Positions 1 to 10,616 of a stretch of 64,000 bases of DNA are shown piece by piece (the stretch's first letter is position 1; each line of letters begins with the position of its first letter). Source of the stretch: Rhizoclosmatium globosum (lineage: Eukaryota > Chytridiomycota > Chytridiomycetes > Chytridiales > Chytriomycetaceae); assembly GCA_002104985.1 (NCBI GenBank), contig MCGO01000044.1:1-64000 (forward strand). Direction: 5' to 3'. The translations under genes were made by a program, and so were the position numbers. A model generated the notes under the pieces. The model was not told the DNA's origin. It searched no databases and saw only the letters and a program-made list of their open reading frames with translations.

Positions 1-300
1 TTCTGGTATTCGGGGTTTCGAGGACACCAAGTTATCAACTCAAACACGTTTTCACGGCCCTAGGATAGACCTTTCCAAGCGGCTCATCCCCGGTTGGGTC
101 CGGCAGTTCCGCCTAAGCGAATCCTACCTCGTCAACCGGTTCCTCCAGCCCGTACTTACGTCTCGAAGCAAACAGAGAGGAATCGTCGGAACTATCAGCC
201 CAATGTTGCTTCTTACTCCCATAAGAGGGTCGGGACCGTTTTTTTTTTGCACAACCCTGTACTGAATAGTGTCCCCAAAGTGTAATTATTGTGTTTGACA
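1..300 (+). mobile_element. Decayed element fragment A (truncated by the window edge)
   Basis: No intact gene. A proline-rich open stretch (about 94-285) ends with a short peptide, ERNRRNYQPNV, which recurs at about 4963-5000. The final ~45 bp (about 250-292) is almost identical to 6184-6226. The shared peptide and shared terminal block indicate two copies of one repeated, probably retroelement-derived, sequence. The class cannot be assigned because no reverse transcriptase, integrase or LTR pair is visible. Confidence 0.4.
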
Positions 301-459
301 AAATCGGCCGTCACGGGTTTGATGCTAGGAGGCGGCGGGCTAGGCGGAGTTAAGTTTGTCTAAGCTGAGTAGGGATTGAACCAAGGAGCTGCCTTGGTTT
401 CCCTTGGTTTCCCAGGCAAGTTGGCCTTGGAAGCCTTGGAAAGTCAGGCCGGTCCCTAG

Positions 460-1225
460 CCTAACTTAACCAAGGTCAGGGACTGAACCCAAGAATGTTA
501 GGAGGCTCCTGGCTTGACTTGACCAGGCTCCTGACCCAACTTGACCAAGGTCAGGGATTGAAGTTAAGATTGTTAGGAGCCTCCTGACCCACTTAACCCA
601 ACTTAACCAAGGTCAGGGATTGAACTTAAGAAAGTCAGGAGGCTCCTGACCCAACTTAACCAAGGTCAGGGATTGAACTTAAGAATGTTAGGAGCTCCTG
701 ACCACTTAACCAAGGTCAGGGATTGAACTTAAGAAAGTCAGGAGCCTCCCTGACCCAACTTAACCAAGGTCAGGGATTGAACTTAAGAAAGTCAGGAGGC
801 TCCTGACCCAACTTAACCAAGGTCAGGATGAACTTAAAAAGTAGGAGCCCTGACAACTTAACCAAGGTCAGGGATTGAACTTAAGATGTTAGGAGGCCTC
901 CTGACCCAACTTAACCAAGGTCAGGGATTGAACTTAAGAAAGTCAGGAGGCTCCTGACCCAACTTAACCAAGGTCAGGGATTGAACTTAAGAAAGTCAGG
1001 AGCCTCCTGACCCAACTGAACCAAGGTTAGGGATTGAACCAAGGAAAGTCAGGAGGCTCCTAACCCAACTTAACCAAGCTCCTGACCCAACTTAACCAAG
1101 GTCAGGGACTGAACCTAAGAATGTTAGGTGCCTCCTGACCCAACTTAACCAAGGCTAGGGATTGAACCAAGGAAAGTCAGGAGGCCCCTAACCCAACTTA
1201 ACCAAAGGCTAGGAAAGCTTACCAA
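460..1225. repeat. 53-bp satellite with palindromic core
   Basis: About a dozen tandem copies of a ~53-bp unit. Each has GGTCAGGGATTGAAC, then a core GTCAGGAGGCTCCTGAC (an 8-bp perfect inverted repeat around one G), then CCAACTTAACCAA. Copies vary by small deletions. The block has no coding potential. Less regular, related sequence lies in the opposite orientation at about 6240-6640. Confidence 0.8.
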
Positions 1226-1450
1226 AACCTAGCTTAAAGGCTTACAGCTACTACTCCCACCATCCCCACACTTACAAACCACTTTAATAAAACAAAAGAA
1301 ATGACTTGACCAAGTTCTGTAGGGACCTTGCTTGTAATAGCTTGGGGAGTGTTGGGTTGTGCTCATGAAACACTTTTGCAATACCTGAATCAAAACACCC
1401 CAAATAAACGGCCTCCAAGGGGTTTTAGAGTACGAGAATCGTCGCTCTGG

Positions 1451-2100
1451 GCTTGGTTTGGCTGTAAAGTGGACAGGGAGCGCGCTAGAAATGCGAGTTT
1501 GGGGACCCAAAAAACTACACCCTCATCCTTTACCAAATTCGGACTTTCGAAAGCTGTCGATGCATAATAAAGCTTTATTAATACCCCCAGTACCTTTGGT
1601 TTGGCTGTAAGGCGCACAGGGAGCGCGCAAGAAATGCGAGTTGGGGACCCAACAACCAAACCACTCCCCTTAACTATTTGAGCCCAACCAAACCCGGTAC
1701 GTGCATATTAAAGCTTTTAAATGACCCCCACACCCTTTGGTTTGGGTGTAGAGCAGATAGGGAGCGCGCTAGAAATGCGAGTTGGAAACCCAAAAATACA
1801 AACCGCTCCCCTTAACTAAATTCGGACTTTCGAAAGCTGTCGACGCATAATAAAGCTCTATTAATACCCCCAGTACCTTTGGTTTGGCTGTAAGGCGCAC
1901 AGGGAGCGCGCAGGAAATGCGATTGGGGGCCCAAAAACACAAACCGCTCCCCTTAACCAAATCAGCCCAACCAAACCCGATACGTGCATATTAAAGCTTC
2001 GAAATGAAGCCTCCTGCCCTCGGTTTGGGCGTAAAGTGGCTGTGGGGGCAGCGTGAAAAAACGAGAAACAAACTTTGCCCAAAACAAACAAGGCGGCCTA
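1451..2100. repeat. ~141-bp tandem repeat with alternating unit types
   Basis: The block TTTGGTTTGGCTGTAAG followed by GGGAGCGCGC recurs at about 1451, 1595, 1736, 1878 and 2019, a period of 141-144 bp. Units alternate in their second half. Units 1 and 3 have the TTCGAAAGCTGTCGA type leading into TAATAAAGC. Units 2 and 4 have the GCCCAACCAAACC type leading into GTACGTGCATATTAAAGC. The true period is therefore a ~283-bp dimer. The short ORFs that cross it on both strands are by-products of the repetition. Confidence 0.75.
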
Positions 2101-2750
2101 ACCACTGGTACCAGGAGTCTTTATTAGGTTTATAACGACGCTGGGAGGGCACGGATTGTATCGCTGATTTGATTTTGGGGCTGTGGCTGCAGTAGACTCC
2201 AGCACACCAGCCATAGGCCCTCTGACACTCCTAACCTGTCTTAAAAATCGGATTAATATTGTAGAAAGTGTTGGTTGTGTCTGTGGAAAGATTGATGAAA
2301 AAAAAGGAAAGTTGGTCAGTTGGGTTGAGTTGGGGGGTTTGTCAAGAGCTTGGTCTGACAATCATTTGGTTTGTTATGACTGGAAATCAAAAGAGAGGAG
2401 AAAAAAAGTATTCCTGACAATTATCAAAATTAATAAAAAGGCTTGGTGGTGTCTGTGGTTGGTTGGGGCCTTGGTTGACTACTTTGTTTGGATGGACAAG
2501 TGGCCAGGAAAGAAGAGTACAAACCACTCTATAAAGTCTTGTTGGTGCTCTGGAAAGGGTTGGTTGGGCCTCTGAAAGCCTGTGGCCAAAAAGTCGGCCA
2601 CACTAGTCAGCAGGGCTTGGGACAATGTGCCTGACAATTTTGGGTTTGTATGTGATTGTTTGGTTTTGTTTGTCACAATGTTTTAATTTTCATCAAGGTG
2701 AAAAAAAAGTGGGTGATAGGGAAAGTGATTTATTGGGCTTTTTGGATTCA
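2101..2750. other. Gene-free T/G-rich spacer
   Basis: A G/T-rich stretch with repeated GTTGG-type words and one open frame on + (2183-2575). That frame has biased composition (Trp/Lys/Gly), no recognisable domain and no splice partners. I see nothing functional here. Confidence 0.4.
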
Positions 2751-2839
2751 ATCCCAACTCAAGACTAAAACTCCAGAACCTTGACCTTAACCCAACTTGG
2801 TCATACCTGAAGCACTAAGCTAGACTCAACTCAGGATCA

Positions 2840-3200
2840 AACCCCCCTGGGCCTCCTGACCTTACTTGGCCTGACCTTATATGGCCTTACTTGGCCTTTA
2901 CATGGCCTTACCTGACTTGATTTACCTGACCTGACCTGACCTTACCTGACTTGATTTACCTGACCTGACCTTGCCTGACCTTGCCTGACCTAACCTGACT
3001 TGACTTGACTTGACTTGAAAGGCTAGGCCTTGGTTGAGTTAGGCTAGGGACCTGGCTTAATTGGCTTAACTTGTCCTTGACTTTGGCCAAACAGGCTAGG
3101 CTGGCCTAACCTGTTAGGAAAAGTCGGCCTAGGTTTCCTAGGAACCTGTCCTAACAACTCAGGCCAAGGCCTAACAAACTCAGGCCAACAACTCAGGCCC
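2840..3200. repeat. TGACCTGACC / GGCCTTAC simple-repeat block
   Basis: Low-complexity sequence made of CCTGACCTGACC, TTACCTGACTTG, CAGGCTAGG and CAACTCAGGCC words. It is related in composition to the arrays on both sides. No gene is visible. Confidence 0.6.
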
Positions 3201-3258
3201 CACCTTAAAAACCAAGAGACTAATGCCTTTATAACCGCTTAATACTACCTAGTATTTA

Positions 3259-3375
3259 ACTACGGCCATACATACCAAAAAGCACCGGATCCCGTCCGAT
3301 CTCCGAAGTTAAGCTGGTAATGGCATCGTCAGTACTGCGGTGGGAGACCACGCGGGAATACGGTGTGCTGTAGTT
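3259..3375 (+). rRNA. 5S ribosomal RNA
   Basis: The terminal stem CTACGGC (3260-3266) pairs with GCTGTAG (3367-3373). The universal 5S words are present in order: CCCGTCCGAT, CCGAAGTTAAGC, the loop E / helix IV region TACTGCGGTGGGAGACC and CGGGAATA. A run of nine T (from 3374) follows directly, as expected for an RNA polymerase III terminator. Length is about 117 nt, close to the usual 118-121. It stands alone between two minisatellite blocks, not in an rDNA unit, as is common for dispersed fungal 5S genes. It looks intact. Confidence 0.93.
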
Positions 3376-3429
3376 TTTTTTTGTTTTCTAACCAACACAT
3401 TTGGGAGAAGCGCCCCGTGTATTTCATTT

Positions 3430-4300
3430 TGGGTTAGGGCCAGGCTAGGCTAGGCTAGGTTAAGTTAAGTTAAGTTAAGGCTTTCCTGACCTGCTTGACT
3501 TTGCCTGACCTGATCTTGCCTGACCTGACTTTCCTGAGTTTCTTAACCTGTCCTGACTTTCCTGGCCTGAGTTTCCTGACTTGACTCTCCTGACTTGACT
3601 TACTTGCCTGACCTGACCCCTGACTTCTGACTTCCTGACCTGACTTCCTGACCTGACCCTGACTTTCCTGACTTTCCTGACCTGACTTCCTGACCAACTT
3701 AACTTCCCTGACCTGACTTACTTGACCTACCTGACTTCCTGACCTGACTTCCTGACTTTACTTCCTGACCTGACTTTCCTGATCTTAACTTGCCTGACCT
3801 GACTTTCCTGCCTGACTTCCTGACTTGACTTCCTGACTTGACTTCCTGACCTGACTTAACTTCCTGACCTGACCGCCTGACTTCCTGACTTCCTGACCTG
3901 ACCTGACCTTCCCTGACCTGATTCCTGACCTGACTTAACTTACTACCTGACTTCCTGACCTGACCTGACCTTTCCTGACTACTTAACCTTGCCTGACCTG
4001 GTTCCTGACCTCCTTAACTTGGCCTGACCTGACTCCTGAACTTAACTTGCCTGACCTAACTCCCTGAGCCTACCTGCCGCCTAACCCCTGAGTTCCTGAC
4101 CTGCCCCTGACCTCACTTAACCTTGGCCTGACCTGACTTCCCTGACCTCACAAATCCTAACGCGCCTAACTTTCCTGACATCCAGCTATGAGAATTGGGC
4201 CTTTTTGCTAGGAAACCACCTCCCTGACCCAACTTAACCGAAATTAAGCCATTAACCATAAATCAGCCACCTAGCCTAGCCTTGCCTAGCTTAACTTACC
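3430..4300. repeat. CCTGACCTGACTT minisatellite
   Basis: Roughly 870 bp built from imperfect copies of CCTGACCTGACTTCCTGACTT and shorter permutations. An open frame on the minus strand (3470-3697) is entirely Gly/Ser/Gln/Arg/Lys repeats derived from the array and is not a gene. This block follows the 5S gene by about 50 bp. Confidence 0.7.
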
Positions 4301-4499
4301 TGAATTAAGAAAACTCAGGCCACCTAACCCATACGAACCCCTTCCGCCCAACCCACCCCTTCCGCCTGATGACAAATCAATCCCCAGGGACTTGCACCCT
4401 GAAAAATGGCGCTTTTTTCGCCTGGATTGTTCAAGATATAGGCTCCGCGCCCCGCTGTTATTGATAGACACGTTCCCTCCAATCACAAGAAGTTATGAG

Positions 4500-6228
4500 C
4501 TCAAATAGTTAACATTGGGCGTGCGTCTTTATTAATCCTTGTCAGTCATTCAACAGCGAGCACTGGTCGGTTCGTTTATACTGAACGAGCTCATATTGTA
4601 GGAACAAACCTGAGGAAAGTTTCAAGCATCTCAGTTATCAAAAGGCGGGAAGAATCCGTTCCTCTTTGATATCTTACATCTTGGCTTTCAAGTATGGGAA
4701 TAGACGTTTGGTGGTGCTGGCCATCATAGCCAGTCTCAACGCATTCATCAAGAAAGACGTCAAACTCTCGACTCTCCCTGACGCGCCGCTCTCTTGCCAC
4801 CACAACAAGATACTAGACTCGTGCAAAGATCGCCAATCATTCTGTTTCTTACCGTCGAACTTGTCAAGCAAACGTCTAAGAATGCAACCGTAACTATACA
4901 AGGCACCTTGTTCGATGAAGTTCCAATGGTCAAAAGTGTGTGGTTGACCAGCTTAGGCAACTTGCAGAGAGGAATCGTCGTAACTATCAGCCCAATGTAA
5001 GTCGTTATCCCAAACGGTCAGGTACAACTGAGTGTTAAGTTTTAGCTTGCGCGCAGAGCAATTACACGCTGCGGGAGTTTAGTGTCAGTGTTACTTTCGC
5101 TGAGCTGCATGAATTACTTCCGTCTTGAAACTCCAGGCCAATAGCCCTTCGGTTCATAGACTTCCTTTAATCAAGTGTCATTGATTTCACAATTGACTGC
5201 GCTCCCACTCCTGTTGTCACCGCTGCCTGTACTGGACTGAACGCCTTGTCAAGAGACGAGTTTCAATTGTTCCAGGCATACACTGATCCACGACAGTACT
5301 AATCCAACACCAAAGGCGCCTCAATTAAGAAACCAAGGTTGATTGTTGTTCCAGGTCGTATTTGTCAAGCGCGTTCGGCAAGGAGTTTGAGTCTTAACGT
5401 AATTCGTCAATTGCCGGGGATATCGGCTCAAGACTCAAAGGACTACTATGGTGTTAGCAACGTCACAGAGACCAAGAACAAACCCAAAACTACTTTGATC
5501 CCGTTAAACGCAAGAGTCCCTTTTTCATCAAACGGCTCCCCGCTAGGGAACCAACGAGACTCTTGCAAGATCATTTCGTTTGGACGGTTACATAGCCCCT
5601 CAGTTACTTTGGACTAGGTGGAACGACATACGAGCCTGCAACGAGAGAACGCAGTCTAATCAAAAAGGCCCAGGACAACGACGGGCGGAAACGCCTTCAC
5701 CCTTTCCTTTGACCTCCACTTATCCCAAACACCGTCTCGTCCACCCTAAGAGAAACCAATTCAAAGAAACTCGAAATCCTATGGAGTGACGATGTTTACT
5801 TGTCCTTGGACGCGGAAAGTTGATTGGAACCAAATCCAGAGAGTGGAAGGCGCTCATGCACACAGCCAGGACCTTCAACTTGGACTTCTGTTAAAAGAAC
5901 CTCACGGCTCTCCTATCCTTTCAAACTCTCCCCTTTTCTCCTTGATGCTCTGGTTTACGCAGCCAAGGTGAACAGCCGTCGCTGTTTACCCCAGACATAA
6001 CCGTCCTCCAAGTTAGGCCAAAGATCCACCATCCCTGAGAAGTTCAAGGATTTACATGAATTAGTCCTGACTTTACCTTGGTAACTAGGCATTAATGTCC
6101 TAGGAAGATTTACAAAGAGTGGTCGGTCTTCTACTGACTCAGTCTCTTCCTAAAGGTGTCACAGCCAGGTTTTTTGTGCAACCTTGTACTGAATAGTGTC
6201 CCCAAAGTGTAATTATTGTCTTAGAAAT
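4500..6228 (+). mobile_element. Decayed element fragment B
   Basis: About 1.7 kb of broken protein-like sequence with no long frame. The peptide block QLAERNRRNYQPNV (about 4957-5003) matches fragment A at the window start. The 3' end (about 6184-6226) is the same terminal block seen at 250-292. Short open stretches at 4794-5000, 5180-5300 and 5339-5617 read like former coding sequence, but they are in different frames and match no family I recognise. I infer a degenerate mobile element of unknown class. Confidence 0.4.
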
Positions 6229-6239
6229 ATTTGCATCAA

Positions 6240-6640
6240 TTCCTGGTCAGGGATTTTGGGTTTGCCAGGTTCCCAATGGTAACAGTGATCAATCCCTAAG
6301 GAAGGCCTTTACTTTACAGCTTCAATCCCTGGGCCAGGTGTCCTGACTTTCTCAAAGTTAAGTCTGTTCAATCCCTGAGAAAGAATGCCAGAGTTTCCTG
6401 AGGTGAACTTGTTCAATTCCTAGGAGGGTGCCTTGAGTTTTCCAAATGTAAAGGCTCAATCCCTACATTTTTTGCCCAATGGTAAAGTTGTTTCAATCCC
6501 TAGGTTTGGCTGGTTCAATTCCTAGGAAGGCTCCTTGAGTTTTCCATTGGCCATGGTCCAAGGGTAAGAGACTTTAGCTCCTTTGGTGGAGCCAAAAATT
6601 TACCTAGCTTTTTGAAAGAACCAAGATACATGATACAGAG
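6240..6640. repeat. Diverged CAATCCCTGA repeats (inverse orientation of the 53-bp satellite)
   Basis: Repeated TTCAATCCCTGAG / CAATTCCTAGGAAGG / CCTTGAGTTTTCC words. CAATCCCTGACC is the reverse complement of the GGTCAGGGATTG found in the 460-1225 array, so related repeats flank the gene-poor block in opposite orientation. The promoter of the downstream RecQ gene must lie at its right edge (about 6600-6780). Confidence 0.55.
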
Positions 6641-6782
6641 TCTCAAGCAAGGTAGGAGAAAATAGTAAGAATTTGTCTTTGAACATTATAATCCAAACTC
6701 CCTCTCTTTCTTTTTCCTCTTTATTTTCTATATCTCATTCATTTGTTTCTCCACTTTTTTGTCACCAAGCAACAACACCCAG

Positions 6783-9700
6783 ATGGAGAGCAAGAAAGGC
6801 AAGGGACGCGGCGGCGGCGGCACAGGCAAGAAAGCGAAAGAGCGCGGCTTGCAAAGCGTTGCGGCCTTCTTTGGCGGCGGCGGGGGCAGCGGAGGCAGCG
6901 GGGTTAACACTGGAAGCGGCGAACGCGTGAACCCGAACCGCGCGGCCCTTGTTTTCGAGGCGCCTGTATCGACTTCAAGCAAGGCGCCCTTAGCCGGCCT
7001 TGAGTTGACTGAGGAGGCGATTCAGAGCGCCCTGACAAGAGGTGAGTCGATTGTTTGACTTGTCCTTGACTTCATCTAATCAAGCATCTGCTCTTGTTAG
7101 TCTTCAAACTCGCGGCATTCAGAGGCGACCAAAAGAAGATTGTCTCCCTAGCCGTCAAAGGTTCGTCTCTCGGAGTCAATTCAACCAATACGCTATTAAC
7201 TTCTTACATTCCAAGGCCGTAACCTGCTTGTCATTATGCCTACCGGAGCCGGAAAGAGTCTTACGTATCAATTGCCCTCGGTACTCTCTCAGGGTGTGTC
7301 CATTGTCATTTCTCCGCTGCTCGGTAATGCAATCGAACCCAACTCCACATTCCATTCTTCTTACCCATCTTGCATTCCAGCTCTCATCCAAAACCAAGTC
7401 GATGCGCTTCGAGCTTTGGGAATCAATGCCGCAACGCTTAACTCGGCTCTGAAAGAATCTGACAGGAAGCTGGTATGTTTGAACGCGAAAACGTTAATAC
7501 GTGTATTGATTCTGCAATGCTAGGTATACAAAGACCTGTCGGAGCCTGTGCCAAAAATCAAAATGCTCTATGGTTTGTACTTACGAGGAAGAGAACGTTC
7601 GAGATTCCAAGAGTTTAAGAAGACGGAGAGAGGGAGAGAGACCGGCGAGATACTGTACGCGTGAGGTTGATATTGAGGGAGTGCTGTTCTGAAAATGAAT
7701 CCGCGATGTCTTTACAAAGAATTCGGCCACGTCTATATTCCGTAGGAGTTGCGCTGTGTGTATGGCCTACAAGCGGAAATAGTGGTGAAATTTGTCAATG
7801 GAGAACGGGGGAGGGCGAAGAATGTGTTGGATAGAAAGTTCGAGTTTTGCTTGTATGTTACGACTGCGGATCAAATGGTGGTGTGTGGAGAAGTTGGTTG
7901 GGTAATGAAACGAGCGACTATACTATGCGAAATAGATCAAATGATTGATCACTAGTATCATCACTTTATCTTGTCTAAATCATTCAAAACAGTGACTCCC
8001 GAACTTATGGCAACGGAGCGCTTCCGCGAAATTCTGAAATTCCTGGATCTGCGAGGGATGCTTGCTCGTCTCGTCATAGATGAAGCTCACTGTATTTCGG
8101 AATGGGGCCACGATTTTCGCTCCGACTACAGGAAACTCTCCTATTTCAAACTTGCATTCCCGAAGATACCCATCATGGCTTTGACCGCGACTGCGACAGA
8201 AAGGTATCTGCCCCTAATCTTCGATTTATTTCCGAAATTAACATTTATGATTAGTGTCCGTCAAGATATTCTGAAACAACTTGATATTGAGGCTGACCAT
8301 CTCCTGTTCATCTCTTCCTTCAACCGGCCAAATCTTGACTACCAAGTCCGATACCATACAAGTTCCGATCGATACGAGGATATGAAGGAAACAATTCGAC
8401 TGCAGAATTTGGAGAGTATGCGTCTCTATGGAAAACCGCGAGCGTGCGGGATCATGTAATTCATTTTTGTTTGGATTTCATTTCCGTGCTGACAGCCCTG
8501 ACAGCTACTGCGGGACTCGCGAATCATGTGAATCCCTCGCATCGCGATTACAATCAGATGGGATCAGGGCGTCCGCATATCACGCTGGCTTATCGAATCC
8601 AATGCGAACTGCGATATTAGCTGCGTGGACGCATTCAACGACGGAAGTTGTGGCAAAAAAGAGGGGAGCGTCAGCAGACACGCCTGAAGAAACTGTGACA
8701 TGTGATGTTGTTATTGCAACTGTTGCGTTTGGAATGGGAATCGATAAAGCCGATGGTAGGAACGTGTTTTTATGATTCAAAATGGCTTTACCAAATTTTT
8801 GTTTCTAGTGCGATTTGTACTTCATTGGGATTTGGCGCAGAGCATGGAGGCGTATTATCAGCAAGCTGGACGTGGTGAGTTACTGTTGCTTTTGATTCAT
8901 AGCATACATGTTTTATTTAACGGTGAATGTCACGTTTAGCGGGACGTGATGGTCTAAAAAGCTCATGTATCTTGTATTATTCGCGAGAGGACAAGGATCG
9001 AATCATTTTTCTGATTTCAAAGTCGGAGAATGAACTGCAACAGAAAGGGTTCAAGAATGCACAGATGGCGGGTGGTGGTGGAAAAGAGTCTTCTAAAAAT
9101 GCAATGAAGGCGTTTGAAGACGTGAGTTGACCATCGTTCATAAGTTGTTGCTACTAACGAGTGTCACGGTTTTTACAGTTCATCAAGTATTGTGAAAACC
9201 GGAAACAATGCCGTCATTTAGCCATCATGGACTACTTTGGTGAAGACTCGTCGCGCTTGTCAGCGCAAGAAAAGCTGGCAATCTGTGAAGGAAAGAGTAT
9301 GTGTGACGTGTGTCGAGATCCCAAGAAAGTGGAGGAGCAGTGGATTGGAAAGTTCTCTGCAGGCGGCGGTATTGGAAGAAGGAGGGATTTGGAAGAGTTG
9401 AGTTTGGCGAATTTTTGTTGAACTGCAAAGTATTGACTCAATTTGAAGATCGATGCGGCTTCCGGATGGAACATGGGTTAATTTTGCGGGAAACAACAAA
9501 CGAAAGGCGCCTGTTCAAGATCGTGAGATATCCATGGTTGACAATAACGGCTATGACGATGGATCAGGGCCTTCGAAACGCACCTTGTTTGATCGGGATG
9601 ATGATATTGAAGATGACGACGACGGTGATGATGGCGGAAGAGCCAAGAAACATACTGGATTTTCTGGGTTCAGAACAGCGAGTGGAAAGAGTATGGAAGA

Positions 9701-10201
9701 GACAGGTGACTTGCGGTTGAAGCTGTTTGGAAAACCGAATGTTGCGTCTACTAGTATGGCAAATCGTAAGTATCTTGACTTTTTGAAACAAGCTGACTCA
9801 ATTTTGTTGAATACAGTGAATCAAGCGTCAGCAAGGTTCCCTCAAATGTTTGTTCCGCCGCGACATGCTTTGATTCGCGATCTGTCACTTTCAGAACGGG
9901 AAAATTACTTTGCTAAAATCCTGGCGCTTGTTGAAGGAAAGTTGGGAGATGGAAATGGGTATGATTTGTAACTCACCTCAAAAATCAACTAATTTACTAC
10001 CAAAATAGAGACTTGGCTTTACGCACTGTTGTTGCTCTCGAAACGTGGTGCTATGCCCGCAGCAAGAATCCAAGTACGTACAAGACATACATTGGGTCTC
10101 GGATGAGGGAGGTGGCTGCTGTTGGATTTGGAGATGTTGAGACTGGATCAAACAAGTTGAATATTGCGAGTACAATATTGGAAGAGGAAAGGAAGAAGTG
10201 A
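6783..10201 (+). CDS. RecQ5-type ATP-dependent DNA helicase
   Basis: A 3'-5' DNA helicase of homologous recombination and replication repair, nuclear. Fourteen exons give 782 residues: 6783-7041, 7101-7160, 7216-7323, 7381-7472, 7524-7572, 7993-8203, 8255-8455, 8505-8755, 8809-8874, 8940-9121, 9179-9396, 9449-9765, 9817-9958, 10009-10201. All phases agree. Visible motifs in order are Walker A MPTGAGKS, SPLLALIQNQVDAL, VIDEAHCISEWGHDF, LTATAT, FNRPNL, YHAGL, VATVAFGMGIDKADVRF and QQAGRAGRDG. A Cys zinc site follows (YCENRKQCRH...CDVC). After the zinc site there is no winged helix. Instead there is a FVPP...alanine-rich helical region like the RECQL5 C-terminal interaction domain, which argues for RecQ5 over BLM/Sgs1. 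The N-terminus is Gly/Lys-rich. Introns are 49-65 nt except one of 420 nt (7573-7992). The splice at 9397-9448 is the least certain. Confidence 0.9.
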
Positions 10202-10616
10202 AGTTTAATGAAGGGAGTTATTTATTTCTTACAATCAAACACAATACATTTGAGCTACGGTATTCCTGCCGTTGGTCATATTTATTTTGATTCACGTCTG
10301 GAAGCGTTTGAACTCCACTAACGTGCTGTTGAGCTGAAAAGGGTAACAGCCAAGAGATAAAGTGGATCCAATCAAATGAGCATGAGAAAGTCTCACATTT
10401 CAATGAACAGTTTACTGTTCAAAATGGATTTGGAAGGTGCACATTGACATCAGCAAATACATCCAACTTCCAGTGAAATTCAATTGAGAACAAATACTGT
10501 AGTGTATGCGGGAGTGATATCCACAATGAAAAGGCATCGCATTGGAGACGTTTACTGTTGGAGTTAACTTTGCTGCTTTTATTGACCAGCATCACAAATA
10601 TTTCTCTTCCGGTTGA
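10202..10616. other. Convergent intergenic spacer
   Basis: 415 bp between the stop of the RecQ gene (+) and the stop of the Zn2Cys6 regulator (-). It should contain both 3' ends. I see no gene, repeat or RNA in it. Confidence 0.5.

Noticed and set aside
460..1225. Possible CRISPR-like array of regularly spaced palindromic repeats
   Set aside because: The 53-bp unit is tandem without unique spacers, the genome is eukaryotic, and no cas-type genes are near; it is a satellite.
460..1225. tRNA-like B-box words (GGGATTGAAC) in the repeats
   Set aside because: No A box, cloverleaf or acceptor stem can be folded around them; repetition alone explains their occurrence.
2183..2575. 130-codon plus-strand frame as a gene
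   Set aside because: Biased Trp/Lys/Gly composition, no domain, lies in a T/G-rich repetitive spacer.
3470..3697. Minus-strand Ser/Gly/Lys/Gln repeat frame
   Set aside because: Produced entirely by the CCTGACCTGACTT minisatellite; period matches the DNA repeat, with no gene signals.
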